Shown: positions 18,717-27,919 of the stretch, one piece after another
How positions within the stretch are numbered: the stretch's first letter is position 1
How the letters are laid out: every line of letters starts with the position of its first letter
Source: Devosia algicola
Lineage (GTDB): Bacteria > Pseudomonadota > Alphaproteobacteria > Rhizobiales > Devosiaceae
Direction: 5' to 3'
NCBI RefSeq assembly: GCF_028816455.1
Contig: NZ_CP118246.1
Span: 1,488,001 to 1,552,000, forward strand
Length of the DNA: 64,000 bases
The notes under the pieces: generated by a model
Told to the model about the DNA's origin: nothing
Databases searched by the model: none
The model's input: the letters and a program-made list of their open reading frames with translations, nothing else
Translations under genes and position numbers: made by a program

Positions 18717-19736
18717 CTACGAGCATTTGACCATGACCTTGAATGTATCCGCCCGTTCGCGCAACCAGTGGGGCAAGGCTTCAGCCGCGTCCGATAGCGG
18801 GAACATCTTGGAGATCAGGTCGTCGGCGACATCGCCCAGGCCCTCAAGATGGGAAATAACCGCCTCAAAGTCGGCGCGAGTGGCATTGCGCGAGCCGTGA
18901 ATGTCCAATTCCTTGAGATTGAACAGCGATGTATTGTAGCTCACGGGTGCCTTTGAATAGCCGACGTAAACCACACGACCGGCAAAACAGGCCAGATCGA
19001 CAGCCTTGACGAAGGTATCAGGCACACCCACCGCCTCGATCACTACATCCGCGCCATCGCCCCCTGTCACTTCATTGACGATGGCGTCCAGATCCTGTTC
19101 GCCCGAAGCAACGAAGTGCGCGGCGCCAAATGCCAGGGCCTTGTCCTTTTTCGCTGATCCAAGGTCGACCGCGATGACCTCGGCGCCGCGCGCCGCTGCC
19201 CCCATGATGGCCCCGACCCCGATCATGCCACAGCCAAGCACCACGACACGATCACCCTTGCCGACGCTACCGCGCGCGGCTGCATGAAATCCCACCGAGA
19301 GCGGCTCGACCAATGCCAGTCGTTGAGGCGGCAAATTATTGTTCACAATGACTTTTTCAACTGGAACCACAAGCATCTCGCTCATGCCGCCGTCTTTTTG
19401 CACACCCATTGTCTGATTGTAGCGGCACGCATTAACCCGCCCCTTGCGGCATGAAGAACAGGTGCCGCAAGTCGTATAAGGCACCACAACCACCCGTGCC
19501 CCGATCCCACCCTCAATCTGAACCCCCTCGCCGAGTTCGACTACTGTTCCGGCAATCTCATGGCCGGGAATGCGCGGCAGTTTGGCCAGCGGATTGACAC
19601 CCATGAATGTATTGAGATCGCTACCGCACAAGCCCACATAATCAACCTTGACCAGCACCTCGCCCCTGCCCGGCGTCGGTGTCGGTGTCTCAATGACGCG
19701 ACTGACTTCAACGCTTTCGATTATCATGGTCTGCAC
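18717..19736 (-). CDS. Zinc-dependent alcohol (sugar acid) dehydrogenase
   Basis: A 339-residue medium-chain dehydrogenase. The catalytic zinc site is visible as GLCGSDLN and PGHEIAG; the structural zinc lobe as CGTCSSCRKGRVNAC; the cofactor motif as VVLGCGMIGVGAIM followed by an acidic residue, suggesting NAD. It resembles L-galactonate, L-idonate or galactitol-phosphate type dehydrogenases, which oxidise polyols or aldonates. It starts at a GTG preceded by GGAA. It lies upstream of the lactonase and downstream of the ABC importer block on the same strand, so it probably belongs to that pathway. Confidence 0.88.
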   Translation of the reverse strand: MQTMIIESVEVSRVIETPTPTPGRGEVLVKVDYVGLCGSDLNTFMGVNPLAKLPRIPGHEIAGTVVELGEGVQIEGGIGARVVVVPYTTCGTCSSCRKGRVNACRYNQTMGVQKDGGMSEMLVVPVEKVIVNNNLPPQRLALVEPLSVGFHAAARGSVGKGDRVVVLGCGMIGVGAIMGAAARGAEVIAVDLGSAKKDKALAFGAAHFVASGEQDLDAIVNEVTGGDGADVVIEAVGVPDTFVKAVDLACFAGRVVYVGYSKAPVSYNTSLFNLKELDIHGSRNATRADFEAVISHLEGLGDVADDLISKMFPLSDAAEALPHWLRERADTFKVMVKCS

Positions 19737-20035
19737 GATGAATTTCCAATCCTGATAAATGAGCTACACGTTCGTCGACAGAGGTCGGCCGCGCGAGAAT
19801 CCTCTAACGATGACGGGCACAACATTCTGCCTGCCCGTCAACACCGCCCAATTCATAGTCATTAGCGACGCATATCGCTAGCGTCGATCGTCGAAACAAA
19901 CATTCGTTCCATCAGTGTAATGGCGAACAAGACTTGGCCGAAGAGGCCGTTCAGGCAACCTGCCACGCGACGTCACTTTATACGGCCAATCTATGTGAGT
20001 ATGCGCCGTTACTGCGGGCGGCGCCCAACGACCCG
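19737..20035. other. Intergenic stretch without recognisable gene
   Basis: About 300 bases between the permease and the alcohol dehydrogenase. The only structure I see is a perfect eight-base stem, GACGGGCA and TGCCCGTC, at 19812-19839, without a T run. Confidence 0.5.
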
Positions 20036-20872
20036 CTATTTGGTCGCGCCTGCTGTGAGGCCCGAGACCAGTTTGCGTTGCAGCGGCAGGAACAGCAGCA
20101 GCGTTGGCACCGTGGCCACAACCGATCCGGCCATGACTGCGCCCCAATCCACCTGCACGTCGCCAAAATACTGATAAAGCCCCAGCGGAATTGTCTTTTT
20201 GGCATTGTCGGTGATCAGCGCCAGCGCCAACAAATATTCTGACCAGCTTTGCAAAAACCCGAATGTGCCCGCAGCCACCATGCCCGGCCACATGATCGGC
20301 AGGATGATCTTGGTCACAACCGTAAACCGGGAGGCGCCATCAACAATGGCTGCTTCATCAAGACTCTTTGGAATGGTGGTCAGGTATCCCACCATCAAAT
20401 AGATCGTGAACGGGGTAATGAACGCTGTGTAGCACAGGATCAACCCGATCTGGCTATTGATCAACCCGGTGCGGGCAAAAACGATAAAGATTGGATTGAC
20501 CAGAATGATCCATGGGAAAAACTGCCCGCCCATGATCGCCGCGAACACAAATCCCCGCCCTTTGAACCGAAAGCGCGACAGGCAATAGGCACAAAACAGC
20601 GAAATGGTGCAGGCAAGCACCGTTGCTGTAATGCACACCACCAGCGAGTTGACGACGTAGATGAAATAACCCGACTGGAACAGCGAAACATAGTTCTGCA
20701 ACGTCCAGCCGCCATCGCTGGATATCAGCGACACCGACAGGTTTTCAAATGAACCTTTGAACACGTAGAATGCGGGTCCCAGTAGAAAAACCGCGAAGAC
20801 CGCGAACGCGACCAGCAAGGCACCGTTCTCGATGCCGTTGGCGAGTGCATTGGTTGATCTGGTTTTCATCAT
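20036..20872 (-). CDS. ABC sugar importer permease, MalG type (importer 1)
   Basis: A 278-residue inner-membrane permease of the carbohydrate CUT1 type. Six hydrophobic segments are apparent, starting with GALLVAFAVFAVFLLGPAFY. The ATPase-docking EAA loop reads EAAIVDGASRFTVVTKIILP. It follows the other permease with a one-base gap and makes a heterodimeric channel with it. The binding protein is upstream; the ATPase is probably the one at 25122-26177 on the other strand. The substrate is likely an oligosaccharide or acidic sugar. Confidence 0.95.
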   Translation of the reverse strand: MMKTRSTNALANGIENGALLVAFAVFAVFLLGPAFYVFKGSFENLSVSLISSDGGWTLQNYVSLFQSGYFIYVVNSLVVCITATVLACTISLFCAYCLSRFRFKGRGFVFAAIMGGQFFPWIILVNPIFIVFARTGLINSQIGLILCYTAFITPFTIYLMVGYLTTIPKSLDEAAIVDGASRFTVVTKIILPIMWPGMVAAGTFGFLQSWSEYLLALALITDNAKKTIPLGLYQYFGDVQVDWGAVMAGSVVATVPTLLLFLPLQRKLVSGLTAGATK

Positions 20873-20873
20873 C

Positions 20874-21794
20874 TCAACCCACCTTGTCTTGCATTTCGGT
20901 CAGGCCGAAATAGCGGAAATACATGGCGCCGAAGAACGCCATGACCACCGCCATGGACACCCCGATGGCCGCCGAATAGCCGATCCGCAGATCTATGAAG
21001 GCTTTCATGTAGACCTCGGTCGCCAGCACATTTGTGAAGGTTCCGGGTCCGGCGCCCGTCGTCAGCCAGACATAGACAAAATTGTTAAAAGTCCAGATGA
21101 CGCTCATCAGCGTCAAAACCGATATCGTGGGCATCAGATAAGGCAGCGTGATAAAGCGGAATTGTTGCCAGCGGTTAGCACCATCAATCGCTGCGGCTTC
21201 ATTGAGATCCTCGGGAATGGTTTGAAGCGCTGCCAGCAGACTGACGCCAATGAGCGGCGTAGTGTTCCACACGATGATGGTAATGATTGCGGGCCAGACC
21301 GTTGCAAGGTTCGCCGTAAAAGCGATTGGATCGCTGATAAGCCCCGAACTGATCAACCAGGAATTGATCGGCCCATAGGTTGGATCGAATAACCAGCGCC
21401 ACGCGATCACAGCGACCACCGGCGGCGTAGCCCATGGCACCAGCAGCATCAGGCGCGCAATGGTAGTCAGCCGCATGGATTTTAGAAATTTCGAATTCAG
21501 CAACAGCGCAAACAGCAAGCCCAACACAATGCGCACACTCACCGAAATCGCGGTCAGCCAGAATACCGTATTGATGGCGATATCGCGAAAAGACGAGCTG
21601 GTCAGGAACTCGGTGTAGTTGGTGGTGCCAACAAAATCGCCACCCTTTTTGAGTTTGAGCAGCGTGATATCTGAAAAACTCAGTTCCAGATTATAAAGCG
21701 TTGGAAACAGGTAAAACCCGATCAGGATCAAAAATGTCGGCAGCAACATCCAGAACACCGTCATTCTGGTGCGCATCTTGGGAGACAAGGTCAT
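20874..21794 (-). CDS. ABC sugar importer permease, MalF type (importer 1)
   Basis: A 306-residue CUT1 permease. The N-terminal segment VFWMLLPTFLILIGFYLFP and five further hydrophobic segments are seen; the EAA loop is EAAAIDGANRWQQFRFITLP, with the conserved Gly. It pairs with the permease at 20036-20872. It lies 62 bases after the binding protein gene in the operon led by the dehydratase at 24328. No frame problem. Confidence 0.95.
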   Translation of the reverse strand: MTLSPKMRTRMTVFWMLLPTFLILIGFYLFPTLYNLELSFSDITLLKLKKGGDFVGTTNYTEFLTSSSFRDIAINTVFWLTAISVSVRIVLGLLFALLLNSKFLKSMRLTTIARLMLLVPWATPPVVAVIAWRWLFDPTYGPINSWLISSGLISDPIAFTANLATVWPAIITIIVWNTTPLIGVSLLAALQTIPEDLNEAAAIDGANRWQQFRFITLPYLMPTISVLTLMSVIWTFNNFVYVWLTTGAGPGTFTNVLATEVYMKAFIDLRIGYSAAIGVSMAVVMAFFGAMYFRYFGLTEMQDKVG

Positions 21795-21856
21795 CCTAAC
21801 GGCCTATTCATAAAACGAGAAAGTTGGCAGGGGCTGCTGCCCCTGCCGCGGGAAAG

Positions 21857-23126
21857 CTATTGACCCAGCATGCGGTTGATTTCGGCAATCAGGTCATCGG
21901 CCGCCTGCTCGGTGCTCGACTGACCAGACAGCGCCGTACCAAAGGCCCGCGCGGTCAGGTTCCACAATGGACCAACGCCAACGCCACTATCGGCATAGGC
22001 ACCCCAGGTGCGGGTGTGATCGGCCAGGCTCCTTGGCGAAGCCGAGTTCTTCAGGCCGATATTCAATCTTTGACAGCAGCGACTTTTGAGCCGGGAACTG
22101 GTTGGTATAGTATTTTTCAAAGATTGGGGCGGACGACAGGAACTGCACCAGCTTCCAGGCTTCTTCGGGATGCTCGGTATTGGCATTGACCGCCAGTGTT
22201 CGCCCGCCAAGATGGGTCTGCGGCGCTTGCGATCCGGCCATCATGATACCGGAGTTGAATGGTATTTTTTCATCCGGATGCGCCTGTTCATAGGCGCCCA
22301 GTAATTGCCGATATGTATTGGTCGGCATCAATGCCATGGCCTGTGAGCCATCCAGAAGCCCCTGCATCAGTGCCGGGTCCTGAGGTTCATCGATCGACAG
22401 GATCGAGCGCGGCGCCAGACCATCATCGATATAGCCCTTGAAATAATTCATGTCATCGGCGATCTGCTCGCGCGTGGCGCCAACCTTGTACCCGCCATTG
22501 CCATCGGCTTCGATGAAACTGCCGCCATTGGACCACAGATAATAATTGGCCGGGAACCAGACCTGATTGGCAGCGGGGAACGAAAAGCCGGTTTTGCCAG
22601 TCTTTTCCTTGATGATTTCGCTGTCCTTGCGCAGGTCAGCCCAGGTCGTTGGCAAATCGTCGATACCGGCGTCGGCCAGAACGTCGGTGCGATAAACCAT
22701 TGCCCAGGTATCTGCCGTCCACGGCAAGCCATATGCCTTGCCTTCATACATGGTCAGGTCCGTAGCGATAAAATCATCGAACCCGTTTGGCAGTTCGCCA
22801 TATTTGGTCAACTCATCCAGCGGCATGATGGCTTCCGCCTCTGCCATTTCCTGGGTCCAGACGAAGGCGATGTGCACAACGTCAGGTCCCTGACCGACTG
22901 CGGACTCGCGCAAGAACTGGTCGCGCGCGTCATTCCAGGCAATGGTTTGCAACTCGACCTTTATCCCTGGGTTCGCAGCCTCGAACTCATCCAGCGCTGC
23001 ACGCATCTCGTCACGCTCGCTATCATTGAAGCGGAACACCAGATTGGCGTCGGCGAGAACAGATCCAGCGCCCATCGCCAGCACGGTGCCGGCAAGCAGC
23101 AGCTTGGTAAGAATATGATGTCTCAT
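21857..23126 (-). CDS. ABC sugar-binding protein (importer 1; frame error)
   Basis: Extracytoplasmic solute-binding protein, family 1, about 422 residues after removing one base at 22026-22031; the join gives GFAKELADHTRTWGAYADSG. A Sec signal peptide is clear (MRHHILTKLLLAGTVLAMGA, cleaved after about VLA). The mature part shows the family pattern DEFEAANPGIKVELQTIAWND, GPDVVHIAFVWTQEMAE and GKAYGLPWTADTWAMVYRTDVL. It captures a sugar in the periplasm for the two permeases downstream. It is preceded by an enolase-type dehydratase, suggesting that the cargo is or yields an acid sugar. Confidence 0.93.
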
Positions 23127-23147
23127 GTGTTTTCCTCCATTGAACGA

Positions 23148-24328
23148 TTATTTCTTGATATCGAGTGTGGCGATGGCAAAGCGTTCCAACGCCATCGGGT
23201 CGGGCTCAAACCCGATCCCCGTCCCCTCTGGCAGCGACAGGAACCCCGCAACGGGCACCAGATCTATCGCTCCCAGGTCGGTTCGCAGCGGATTGGGATT
23301 GAAGTCCAACTCCACCCGCCCCTCCCCGCCTATTGCTGCCAATGTATGAAGCGACGTCGCCAACCCCACGGCGGTGCCCATATAGTGCAAGGTGCAACCG
23401 GCCCCGTTGGCCAGCGCATGCTGACCCACAGCCAACGCGCCGCTTACGCCACCCCATTTCGCCACGTCGGGTTGCACTACACTCAGGAGCCGCGCGTCGA
23501 CATGGCGTTTGAAGGCTCGCCAGTCCGGCGATATTTTCGCCACCTGCAAGCGGCAATGCCGATTGTTTGGCAAACGCCTGCCACTGCGCAACTGGGGTAT
23601 CCGCCAAGATTGCTTCTTCAACAAAGCCCGGCTCAAACTGAGCAATTTCGGCAATAATGCGCAACGCCTCCGCAATGGACCAATTCTGGTTGGCATCAAC
23701 ATAAAGCGCCAAGCCGCCATCATCGGCCTTGCGAAACCGGGCCAGCACCTGGCGATCCCGCTCGCTATCGAAGCCGATCTTGATCTTGACCCCGCTATGG
23801 CCGGCCTCGCGCAGGCGCATTGGCAAACTGTCGACGTCGCGTATATCGGGCGAGCCTGGCATAGACCCGCGCTTTGGTCGCTTGTCCCGCGCCCAGCAAT
23901 GTCGCCAGTGAAATGCCGTCCCGGCGCGCCGCAAGATCGGCCATCGCCATATCAATGGCTGCAAAACAGTGCGCGAAAGGTCCAAACTCGCCGGTATGAA
24001 CGACCATGCGATGGAGGCGATTTTCAAGCGTTGGCCGCACCGCGTCCCATCCCGATCGCGGCAGATCGAACAAGGTCGGCGCGATCGGATCTTCGAGCAG
24101 GCCCAGCTTGTTGAGATTGCCCTTGGGCGGATAATTGCACCACGCCTCACCCCACCCGGCAGCACCATCCGTACTGGTCAGTTTGATCAATAGACCCGTG
24201 CGCACCGGCATGAGCGCCAGTGTCGATACCGGCCCGCCCTCGACCGCGCACGCCAGCGCATAGGCCTCGATTCGGTCGATGCTGTGAGCGCTCGTGGCGC
24301 CGGGTTGATCCATCAAAACTGTCTTCAT
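23148..24328 (-). CDS. Enolase-superfamily acid-sugar dehydratase (two frame errors)
   Basis: About 392 residues after removing two single bases, at 23513-23518 and 23852-23857; both are the AGCT-type insertions, the second being the only one in opposite orientation. The barrel has K-I-K in GVKIKIGF, metal ligands in YVDANQNW, VEEAI and AGGENIAG, then VVQPDVAKWGG and TLHYMGTAVGLATSLH, whose His is the probable C-terminal base. It leads the importer 1 operon and is divergent from a GntR regulator. The product would be a 2-keto-3-deoxy acid. Substrate not assigned. Confidence 0.87.
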
Positions 24329-24341
24329 GTCGATATCGATA

Positions 24342-24355
24342 ACTGATCAATCAGT
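24342..24355. promoter_or_regulatory. Palindromic operator candidate
   Basis: ACTGATCAATCAGT has perfect six-base arms around CA. It lies 13 bases before the dehydratase start and about 125 bases before the divergent GntR gene, a natural place for that regulator to bind. Confidence 0.6.
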
Positions 24356-24480
24356 GATTGTCTATTCATAAATCGAGTTGACTTCAGTCTGTCTTTTCTG
24401 GTTGAATCGGCGTAGCTTCGCCGCGGGTCATTCATCAAAAAGCGCTGGGCGACCCTCAGATCAACAACCGTGAGACCTCT

Positions 24481-25117
24481 ATGTCCCGTGTCGCTGCCTA
24501 TCAGAACTTTCGAGAGCGCCTGCTGTCCGGCGAACTGTCGCCGGGCCAGTTCGTCACGCAAAAAGAACTGGCGGACTTGGCCGGCGTGCCTATTGCGACG
24601 GCGCGCGAGGCTATTCAAAAGGCTCGAACACGAATCGTTGCTGAAAGTGCACCCGCAACGCGGCATTCAGGTCGCAGACATCACCACACGGTTCATTCGT
24701 GAAGCCTTCGGCCTGCGCAAAATGCTCGAAATGCAGGCCGTTCGCTCCTTTGCCCAACCGGACAATGAGCACCAAGTGACTCAATTAATGAACAAAACAC
24801 TGCAAGTCCTTGAATCAGCAAGAACAGACGTGCCCGACGAAGTCTTGGAAACCGCCGTCGACATTGATTGGGAAATGCATGACAAGATTATAGACCATAT
24901 CGATAATGGCCTGTTGACCGAGGTCTATCAGGTCAACGTCGCACGTCTACGCCTGATCAAGGTCAGTAATCGCATGTCACACCAGCGCGCTATTGCGGCA
25001 CTGGGTGAACATATGTCTATATTAGAGCACTGTCGAAACGGCGACGGCAATAGCGCTGCCACTGCTCTGGGCGAACATATCGACATCGCCATGAACCGCG
25101 CACTGCAAGGAAAATAG
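24481..25117 (+). CDS. GntR-family (FCD) transcriptional regulator (frame error)
   Basis: About 211 residues after removing one base at 24620-24625, where AAGCTC reads AAGGCTC; the join gives [22 protein letters not shown]. The helix-turn-helix is [28 protein letters not shown]. The C-terminal helical effector domain includes [24 protein letters not shown] and [12 protein letters not shown]. It lies between divergent sugar-acid genes and shares a transcript with the ABC ATPase four bases downstream. It likely senses the imported sugar acid. Confidence 0.9.
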
Positions 25118-25121
25118 GCCC

Positions 25122-26177
25122 ATGTCTCATATTGATATCAACGCACTGGTCAAGAACTATGGTGGCCTTGAAGTTATTCACGGCATCGATGCTCATATTG
25201 ACGAAGGTGAGTTTGCGGTTCTGGTTGGCCCGTCCGGCTGCGGCAAGTCTACGCTCTTGCGCATGATTGCCGGGCTTGAGGAGATCACTGGCGGTGAAAT
25301 TTCCATTGGCGGGCGCGTCGTCAATGATCTGCTCCCAAAAGAGCGCAACATTGCCATGGTGTTCCAGAACTATGCCCTCTATCCGCATATGACCGTGGCC
25401 GAGAACATGGGCTTTTCGTTGCGGCTCAAAAAGGTTTCGAAGGCCGAGATTGCCAAGGCGGTAAATCGTGCCGCCGATATTCTTGGACTTGGTGAACTTT
25501 TGGAGCGCACACCGGCACAATTGTCGGGCGGTCAGCGCCAGCGTGTCGCCATGGGCCGCGCCATTGTGCGTGATCCCGCGGTATTCCTGTTCGATGAGCC
25601 CCTGTCCAATCTCGATGCCAAGCTGCGCGTCAAGATGCGGGCCGAGATCAAGACCCTGCACCAAAAGCTCAAGACCACCATCGTTTACGTGACCCACGAC
25701 CAGATCGAGGCCATGACCATGGCCGACAAGATCATTGTCCTCGAGGGCGGCAACATTTCCCAGGTCGGCACGCCACTGGACCTTTATGATCATCCCGCTA
25801 ATCGCTTTGTCGCCACCTTCATTGGCTCGCCATCGATGAATATTCTACCGGCAACCACCATGGCTGATGGCAAGGTGGAATTGGCTGATGGGCAAGTCCT
25901 GCAATTGGATCACAAGGTGGAAGCCGGACGGGCCATTGATCTGGGTGTCCGCCCGGAAAACCTGGACTTTGCACAGGGCGAGAACGGGCTCAAAGGTCAA
26001 TTGACGCTGGTTGAACCCACAGGCGCCGAGACCCTGGTCAGTAGCACATGCGCCGGTAGCGACCTGTTGGCTACCGTCAAGGAACGCGTCACCCTGCCCC
26101 CCGGCTCCCCCGTCGCCTTTGTCATCGAGCCCGGAAAATATCACTTCTTTGATCAAAAAACCGGGCTGGTGATATAA
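25122..26177 (+). CDS. ABC sugar importer ATPase (UgpC/MsmK type)
   Basis: A 351-residue ATPase. Walker A is GPSGCGKST, the Q-loop is in [14 protein letters not shown], the signature is LSGGQRQR, Walker B is [13 protein letters not shown], and the switch His is in [14 protein letters not shown]-terminal TOBE-type regulatory domain follows residue 235 ([22 protein letters not shown]). It would energise the permeases at 20036-21794, which lack an ATPase in their own operon. Translation is probably coupled to the GntR gene just upstream. Confidence 0.95.
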   Translation: MSHIDINALVKNYGGLEVIHGIDAHIDEGEFAVLVGPSGCGKSTLLRMIAGLEEITGGEISIGGRVVNDLLPKERNIAMVFQNYALYPHMTVAENMGFSLRLKKVSKAEIAKAVNRAADILGLGELLERTPAQLSGGQRQRVAMGRAIVRDPAVFLFDEPLSNLDAKLRVKMRAEIKTLHQKLKTTIVYVTHDQIEAMTMADKIIVLEGGNISQVGTPLDLYDHPANRFVATFIGSPSMNILPATTMADGKVELADGQVLQLDHKVEAGRAIDLGVRPENLDFAQGENGLKGQLTLVEPTGAETLVSSTCAGSDLLATVKERVTLPPGSPVAFVIEPGKYHFFDQKTGLVI

Positions 26178-26322
26178 GATATGGCAAGCGAGATCTGGCG
26201 CCGGGTTTCGATCTGAAATTATGGTTTATAGACAAGACGTTAGGCCAGTTTGACGATTCAATGGATCGCCAAACATTCCCTAGTGTTCACACCGGTAGCA
26301 GCCTCATGTCCAACCCTCGCAC

Positions 26323-27831
26323 TTATGGCGCGAGGCCCAATCGGGGGTAGGACTCAACTGGTGCTTCGTTTCGCTGCATCAATTCAACCATCTGTCGTTC
26401 AAGCCGCGCCACGACTTCGGGCGCCTCGATCGGGTTGGTCTGACCCGGATCCATCTCCAGATCGTACAGCACGGTCGTCGTGTCCTCGATCAACCCCTGA
26501 CCGAACACCCGCCCATCCGGCGCCTTGCGTGCCGGTATTTGTAACGTGGGCATGCCCTTGGTAAAGCCAAAGCCCTCAGTCAGCTTGCTCTGCGCCAGTG
26601 TCTCGGCCGAAAAGTGACTGCGCTGGTGTGTCGGCATCAGCGTATACTCATAAATCTCCTGCTCATGCACATCGACCGGATAACGGAAATAGGTATAGCG
26701 GCCATCGGTGATATTCGTCGCCCCGCCAAAAATCCCGTAAAGCACCGCCTCGTGGTTTGGTCCATCCGCTGCCAACAGCGGCAGCAGCGATCGCCCTTCG
26801 ACAGTGTCAGGAACCGGCTGGTTGAACAGGTCTAGAAACGTCGGCATCAGATCCATCGTCTGGGTAAGCCCGGTGCGCACCGAACCGGCCTGATCGGCAT
26901 GATCGGGATGAGCGATGAACAATGGAATATTGGCGATTTCATTGTAGAACGGCATGCGATTCTTGGCCCACCAATCATGCTCGCCCAACAAATAGCCATG
27001 GTCGGTCGACACCACCAAAGTGGTGTCTTTCCACATGTCATGCTCGTCAAAATAGTCCAGCACCTTGCCGAAATACTCGTCGCACATTGCCACCAGTGCT
27101 GCATAATTGGCGCGCAACTCGTCGATCTCGGCGGCACTTTCGTCAACCCGCGAGTAGCGGGGCCAGTCAAGGATCGGCCCGTCATAGTCAGTGGGGAAAT
27201 CCTTGCGGAAGCGCTCTGGCGCAAAGAACGGCTCATGCGGGTCAAAGCACTCTAGCTGCAAGAACCAATTGTTCTTGTCCCGATTGCCCTCGAGAAACTC
27301 AAAGCCTCGCGCCATGCACTGGGCCAGCGGAAAATCGGCTTCCGTCTTGATGGTTTCGCGATTGACCATATGCGGTACAAACCGCTCGTCTTCAGGGCTG
27401 GTCTGGTGCGGGTGGTACAGTTGTTCGAAACGGTCCATGGGGGGCTCAACCATCGCCTTCCAGCGATCACCCTCCTGCCCGCGCACGAAATCCCAACTTG
27501 AATACTGGGTATGATAGGTGCCGCCGCCCTCATAGAAATAATGAAAATGGTCGGTTACCAGATGGGTATAGGTGCCCGCATTACGCAATTGTTTGACAAA
27601 GGATTTGTCGAACGGCTCAAGCGGTCCCCAGCTGCGATGCAGAAAATTCAGCCGCCCCGTATGCATGTCCCGGCGTGCCGGCATGCAGGGCATCGAGCCG
27701 ACATAGTGTCGGTCAAATCGCACCGATTTTGCCGCCAACCGATCAAAATTCGGCGTATCTATCCGCGTGCCACCATAACAATTGAGTGCCGCCTTATTGA
27801 GGGAATCAAACAGCAGAAATACAACTTTCAC
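26323..27831 (-). CDS. Type I sulfatase
   Basis: Intact sulfatase of about 502 residues from the GTG at 27831 (MKVVFLLFDSLNK), which has AAGGA upstream; a longer ATG frame to 27861 is less family-like. The activation motif is C-M-P-A-R with the Cys at about residue 49. Other metal and sulfate site motifs are FDSL, ECFDPHEPF and STDHGYLLGEHDWWAKNRM. No signal peptide. It is the last gene of the eight-gene operon starting at 37028 and lies 88 bases after the ClC gene. It would remove sulfate from a sugar brought in by the same operon's importer. Confidence 0.93.
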   Translation of the reverse strand: MKVVFLLFDSLNKAALNCYGGTRIDTPNFDRLAAKSVRFDRHYVGSMPCMPARRDMHTGRLNFLHRSWGPLEPFDKSFVKQLRNAGTYTHLVTDHFHYFYEGGGTYHTQYSSWDFVRGQEGDRWKAMVEPPMDRFEQLYHPHQTSPEDERFVPHMVNRETIKTEADFPLAQCMARGFEFLEGNRDKNNWFLQLECFDPHEPFFAPERFRKDFPTDYDGPILDWPRYSRVDESAAEIDELRANYAALVAMCDEYFGKVLDYFDEHDMWKDTTLVVSTDHGYLLGEHDWWAKNRMPFYNEIANIPLFIAHPDHADQAGSVRTGLTQTMDLMPTFLDLFNQPVPDTVEGRSLLPLLAADGPNHEAVLYGIFGGATNITDGRYTYFRYPVDVHEQEIYEYTLMPTHQRSHFSAETLAQSKLTEGFGFTKGMPTLQIPARKAPDGRVFGQGLIEDTTTVLYDLEMDPGQTNPIEAPEVVARLERQMVELMQRNEAPVESYPRLGLAP

Positions 27832-27919
27832 GGGATCAATTCCTTTGGATCGCGGCGCCACTGCCCCGGTCTAGCAGCATAAATTGCCAGCACCAATATC
27901 GCATCGGCATCCAAACATC

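Noticed and set aside
19812..19839. Hairpin in the 19737-20035 gap as a terminator
   Set aside because: Stem is good but there is a 12-base loop and no T run on either strand.
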